In this document: piece after piece, positions 6,239 to 7,364 of the stretch
Numbering within the stretch: the stretch's first letter is position 1
Layout: every line of letters begins with the position of its first letter
Source of the DNA: an uncultured Burkholderiales bacterium
Lineage (GTDB): Bacteria > Pseudomonadota > Gammaproteobacteria > Burkholderiales > Burkholderiaceae_C
Assembly (NCBI GenBank): GCA_903952885.1
Contig: CAJBHE010000184.1
Location: 1 to 7,364 of the forward strand
DNA length: 7,364 nt
Direction of reading: 5' to 3'
Made by a program: the position numbers and the translations under genes
The notes under the pieces: model-generated
Database searches by the model: none
The model's input: the letters and a program-made list of their open reading frames with translations, nothing else
Told to the model about the DNA's origin: nothing

Positions 6239-6943
6239 ATGACAACACAACTTTTAGAAGACTTGGCACTTGCTAACAAAATTTTGGTCAACGAAGGCGT
6301 GTTGGATGGTTTTGGCCATATTAGTGTGCGCAACCCGAACAACCCAGATCGATTTTTCATTGCTCGCAGCATGGCGCCTGCATTGGTGGAAGTGCAAGAC
6401 ATTGTCGAAGTCGACTTAGAGGGCAATGTGCATGATGCTCAAGGCCGTCGCACCTATGTGGAGCGTTTCATTCACAGTGCTATTTTCAAGGCGCGTCCTG
6501 ATGTGATGTCGGTCATTCACAGCCACTCACCTGCAGTGATTCCGTTTGGCGTGACAGGTGCGCGCCTTCGCCCTATTTGCCACATGAGTGGCTTTCTTGG
6601 GGCTGTGACACCCGTTTATGAAATCCGTCACAGCGCGGGCGAAAGCACTGACTTGCTGATCAGCAACCAAGCTTTAGGCGAGTCATTGGCCAAGGTGCTA
6701 GGGCAATCCAGTGTGGCTCTCATGCGTGGGCATGGCAGTGTGACCGTGGGTAATGAGATCAAACAGGCGGTGTTTCGTGCGATTTATACCGAAAGCAACG
6801 CGCGCTTGCAGAGCGAAGCTTCACGATTTGGCGAGATTACTTTCCTCACGGACTCAGAGGCCAAAGCAACGTCAGACATGAATGATTTACACCTCAACAG
6901 ACCTTGGGAAATGTGGAAACGCAATGCACTAAAAATGGGATGA
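6239..6943 (+). CDS. Class II aldolase/adducin-family protein, HCOMODA-decarboxylase-like
   Basis: This is a zinc-dependent enzyme of the fuculose-phosphate aldolase/adducin fold, 234 residues long. H-S-H-S (94-97) and R-G-H-G (163-166) supply the expected metal histidines H94, H96 and H165, and E75 in Y-V-E-R-F-I-H lies where L-fuculose-phosphate aldolase has its catalytic glutamate. The segments G-V-L-D-G-F-G-H-I-S-V-R (20-31), R-S-M-A-P-A-L-V (43-50) and the C-terminal R-P-W-E-M-W (221-226) recall proteins named HCOMODA or 2-hydroxy-3-carboxymuconic-semialdehyde decarboxylase, rather than sugar-phosphate aldolases. That assignment rests on memory of the family and is tentative. The ATG at 6239 has a modest GAGA about six bases upstream; an in-frame ATG at 6206 lies inside the Bug gene and is less likely. 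The link to the upstream Bug gene suggests breakdown of an imported organic acid. Confidence 0.88.
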   Translation: MTTQLLEDLALANKILVNEGVLDGFGHISVRNPNNPDRFFIARSMAPALVEVQDIVEVDLEGNVHDAQGRRTYVERFIHSAIFKARPDVMSVIHSHSPAVIPFGVTGARLRPICHMSGFLGAVTPVYEIRHSAGESTDLLISNQALGESLAKVLGQSSVALMRGHGSVTVGNEIKQAVFRAIYTESNARLQSEASRFGEITFLTDSEAKATSDMNDLHLNRPWEMWKRNALKMG

Positions 6944-7039
6944 GGCTCTGTACGCATGCTTTTTATCTAAGTAGTTTCCTTTTTGAACCTGTATCTAGAA
7001 TGGTGTTTTGTTTTTCTTTGATCAAAACTGGAGCAACTC
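6944..7039 (+). promoter_or_regulatory. Intergenic region with candidate promoter and RBS for the gltI-like gene
   Basis: This AT-rich 96-base gap separates the aldolase from the amino-acid binding protein. TAGAAT at 6996-7001 is a five-of-six match to a -10 box, but I find no good -35 hexamer at 16-18 bases. GGAG at 7030-7033 lies six bases before the ATG and is a good ribosome-binding site. I do not see a hairpin with a T-tract that would end the upstream transcript. Confidence 0.4.
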
Positions 7040-7364
7040 ATGAAAAAGCAGTTAATTACCTTGGCCATCGCCTCTTTGCTGGCTGGCACAACCTTCGCGC
7101 AAGCCAATGACACCATCGCCAAAGTTAAAGCCTCGGGCAGCGTCACCATGGGTGTGCGCGACTCTTCAGGTGCTTTGTCTTACACCTTGGGTGACGGCAA
7201 GTATGTAGGCTACCACGTTGAGATTTGCCAACGCATCATCGACAACCTCGAAAAGGCCGTGGGCAAGAAAATCGACGTCAAGTACACCTCGGTGACCTCA
7301 CAAAACCGTATTCCTTTGACCGAGAACGGCACTGTCGACATCGAGTGCGGCTCCACCACCAACA
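7040..7364 (+). CDS. gltI: Glutamate/aspartate ABC transporter substrate-binding protein, 3' end cut by window
   Basis: The first 108 codons are visible and the reading frame is open to the right edge; the family is about 300 residues long. Residues 1-22 form a Sec signal peptide (M-K-K, a hydrophobic core, then F-A-Q-A). The mature start includes the family pattern G-S-V-T-M-G-V-R (33-40) and Y-V-G-Y-H-V-E-I-C (55-63). The run T-S-Q-N-R-I-P-L (86-93), N-G-T-V-D-I-E-C-G-S-T-T-N (96-108) closely matches GltI/DEBP proteins, which bind glutamate and aspartate in the periplasm for the GltJKL ABC permease. The permease and ATPase genes are probably beyond the window. The cysteine at 103 should pair with C63 or a later cysteine. 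I infer the ligand from the family only. Confidence 0.92.
   Translation, partial: MKKQLITLAIASLLAGTTFAQANDTIAKVKASGSVTMGVRDSSGALSYTLGDGKYVGYHVEICQRIIDNLEKAVGKKIDVKYTSVTSQNRIPLTENGTVDIECGSTTN

Overview
The window is about 57% GC by eye. Its gene content (a biotin cluster, two Bug/TctC-type periplasmic binding proteins, and a GltI-type amino-acid binding protein) points to a betaproteobacterium of the order Burkholderiales. Within that order a Comamonadaceae-like freshwater or soil organism (Limnohabitans/Rhodoferax type) is my best guess, but this is inference from protein style and not a database match. All seven full or near-full genes read cleanly in frame. I see no mobile element, tRNA, rRNA or CRISPR array.

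Left half (1-4087, minus strand): a tightly packed operon read bioA-bioF-bioD-Bug. It encodes the last-but-one three steps of biotin synthesis, from pimeloyl thioester to dethiobiotin, followed by a Bug-type solute-binding protein that runs off the left edge of the window. Every junction overlaps: ATGA at bioA/bioF, ATGA at bioF/bioD, and an 8-base overlap at bioD/Bug. The four genes are therefore probably translationally coupled.

Centre (4088-4175): a short, AT-rich divergent control region between bioA and bioB. It has candidate promoters on both strands, a 14-bp dyad just before bioB, and no convincing Shine-Dalgarno sequence for bioB. I found no recognisable BirA, BioR or BioQ operator.

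Right half (4176-7364, plus strand): bioB (biotin synthase) completes the pathway from dethiobiotin to biotin. After a 79-base gap comes a second Bug protein with a strong ribosome-binding site. Ten bases later comes a class II aldolase/adducin-family enzyme resembling HCOMODA-type decarboxylases. These two look like an uptake-plus-catabolism pair unrelated to biotin. After a 96-base gap with a possible promoter, a GltI-type glutamate/aspartate ABC binding protein starts and is cut by the right edge.

Most of the window is ordinary metabolism. The points that merit a second look are the Bug gene locked to the end of the biotin operon, the C8 tract just inside bioD, and the unusually compact bioA/bioB control region.
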